Part shown: piece by piece, positions 6,837 through 6,980 of the stretch
Layout of the letters: each line of letters opens with the position of its first letter
Position numbering within the stretch: position 1 is the first letter of the stretch
Assembly: GCA_031282285.1 (NCBI GenBank)
Contig: JAITEA010000184.1
Coordinates: 1 to 6,980 of the forward strand
From: Helicobacteraceae bacterium
Lineage (GTDB): Bacteria > Campylobacterota > Campylobacteria > Campylobacterales > SZUA-545
Length of the DNA stretch: 6,980 nt
Reading direction: 5' to 3'
The notes under the pieces: generated by a model
The model's database searches: none
What the model was told of the DNA's origin: nothing
The model's input: only the letters and a program-made list of their open reading frames with translations
Program-made: the position numbers and the translations under genes

Positions 6837-6980
6837 ATGCGAATGACGCTTTTTGGCTACGGCAAAACCACGGCGGCGATCGCGGAGAGATTCGGCGACT
6901 GCGAGATTTTCGACGACAAGTTCAAACAAGAGGAGCCGTTTGGGACAAACAAGCTGCTGCCGATGGATCGCTTCGATCCA
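6837..6980 (+). CDS. murD: UDP-N-acetylmuramoylalanine-D-glutamate ligase, N-terminal 48 residues (continues past right edge)
   Basis: The frame from ATG at 6837 is open to the window end. It reads MRMTLFGYGKTTAAIAERFG, then a C-E-I-F-D-D segment. The start closely follows the Campylobacter MurD start I remember (MKISLFGYGKTTRAIAE), including the shortened dinucleotide-type loop GYGKTT of the N-terminal UDP-binding domain. MurD adds D-glutamate to UDP-MurNAc-L-alanine with ATP in the cytoplasm; the ATP-binding and ligase domains lie outside the window. The start is seven bases after the mraY stop, with only a weak GAG upstream, suggesting coupling to mraY translation. The alternative ATG at 6843 would remove two aligned residues, so 6837 is preferred. 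The mraY-murD pair is a common peptidoglycan arrangement, which adds support. Confidence 0.88.
   Translation, partial: MRMTLFGYGKTTAAIAERFGDCEIFDDKFKQEEPFGTNKLLPMDRFDP

Noticed and set aside
6826..6846. ATGA overlap at the mraY stop as a possible murD start
   Set aside because: The frame from ATG at 6826 meets TGA at 6844-6846 after six codons; the murD frame begins at 6837.

Overview
The window looks like the chromosomal core of a bacterium from the Campylobacterota (epsilonproteobacterial) lineage. The protein sequences point there. The AccA N-terminus (YLDFEKPL, then the [19 protein letters not shown] region) and the MurD start (LFGYGKTTAAIAE) match what I remember of the Campylobacter/Helicobacter orthologues. 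The neighbourhood murD-mraY-gpmI-fabG-acpP-fabF-accA also resembles the Campylobacter jejuni order. Base composition is unusual for that phylum: hand counts of ten 60-base lines average about 54% G+C. This points to a GC-rich or poorly sampled member rather than a classical Campylobacter or Helicobacter. The assignment rests on remembered sequences, not on a search.

Layout. A minus-strand block runs leftward from 5684 to 1: gpmI (phosphoglycerate mutase), fabG (3-ketoacyl-ACP reductase), acpP (acyl carrier protein), fabF (ketoacyl-ACP synthase II), accA (acetyl-CoA carboxylase alpha), a LUD-domain protein, and an unrecognised gene cut off by the left edge. Gaps are 16, 60, 15, 3, 48 and 2 bases, so the genes are probably largely co-transcribed, with a likely extra promoter in the 60-base gap before acpP. 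A plus-strand block starts at 5765 with mraY and continues into murD, which is cut by the right edge. The two blocks diverge from an 80-base intergenic region holding overlapping TATAAT-like boxes inside a perfect 8-14-8 inverted repeat.

How the genes work together. AccA takes part in making malonyl-CoA, AcpP carries the growing chain, FabF condenses and FabG reduces, so four steps or carriers of type II fatty acid synthesis lie together. GpmI belongs to lower glycolysis/gluconeogenesis. MraY and MurD belong to the cytoplasmic and membrane steps of peptidoglycan precursor synthesis. The shared divergent control region could couple membrane-lipid and cell-wall supply, but that is inference.

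I see no new defence, mobile or RNA system, CRISPR, tRNA or insertion sequence. The most notable points are the divergent palindrome, strong over-representation of the octamer GCGATCGC (eight copies), and the two left-hand genes appended to the lipid operon, one of them unrecognised.
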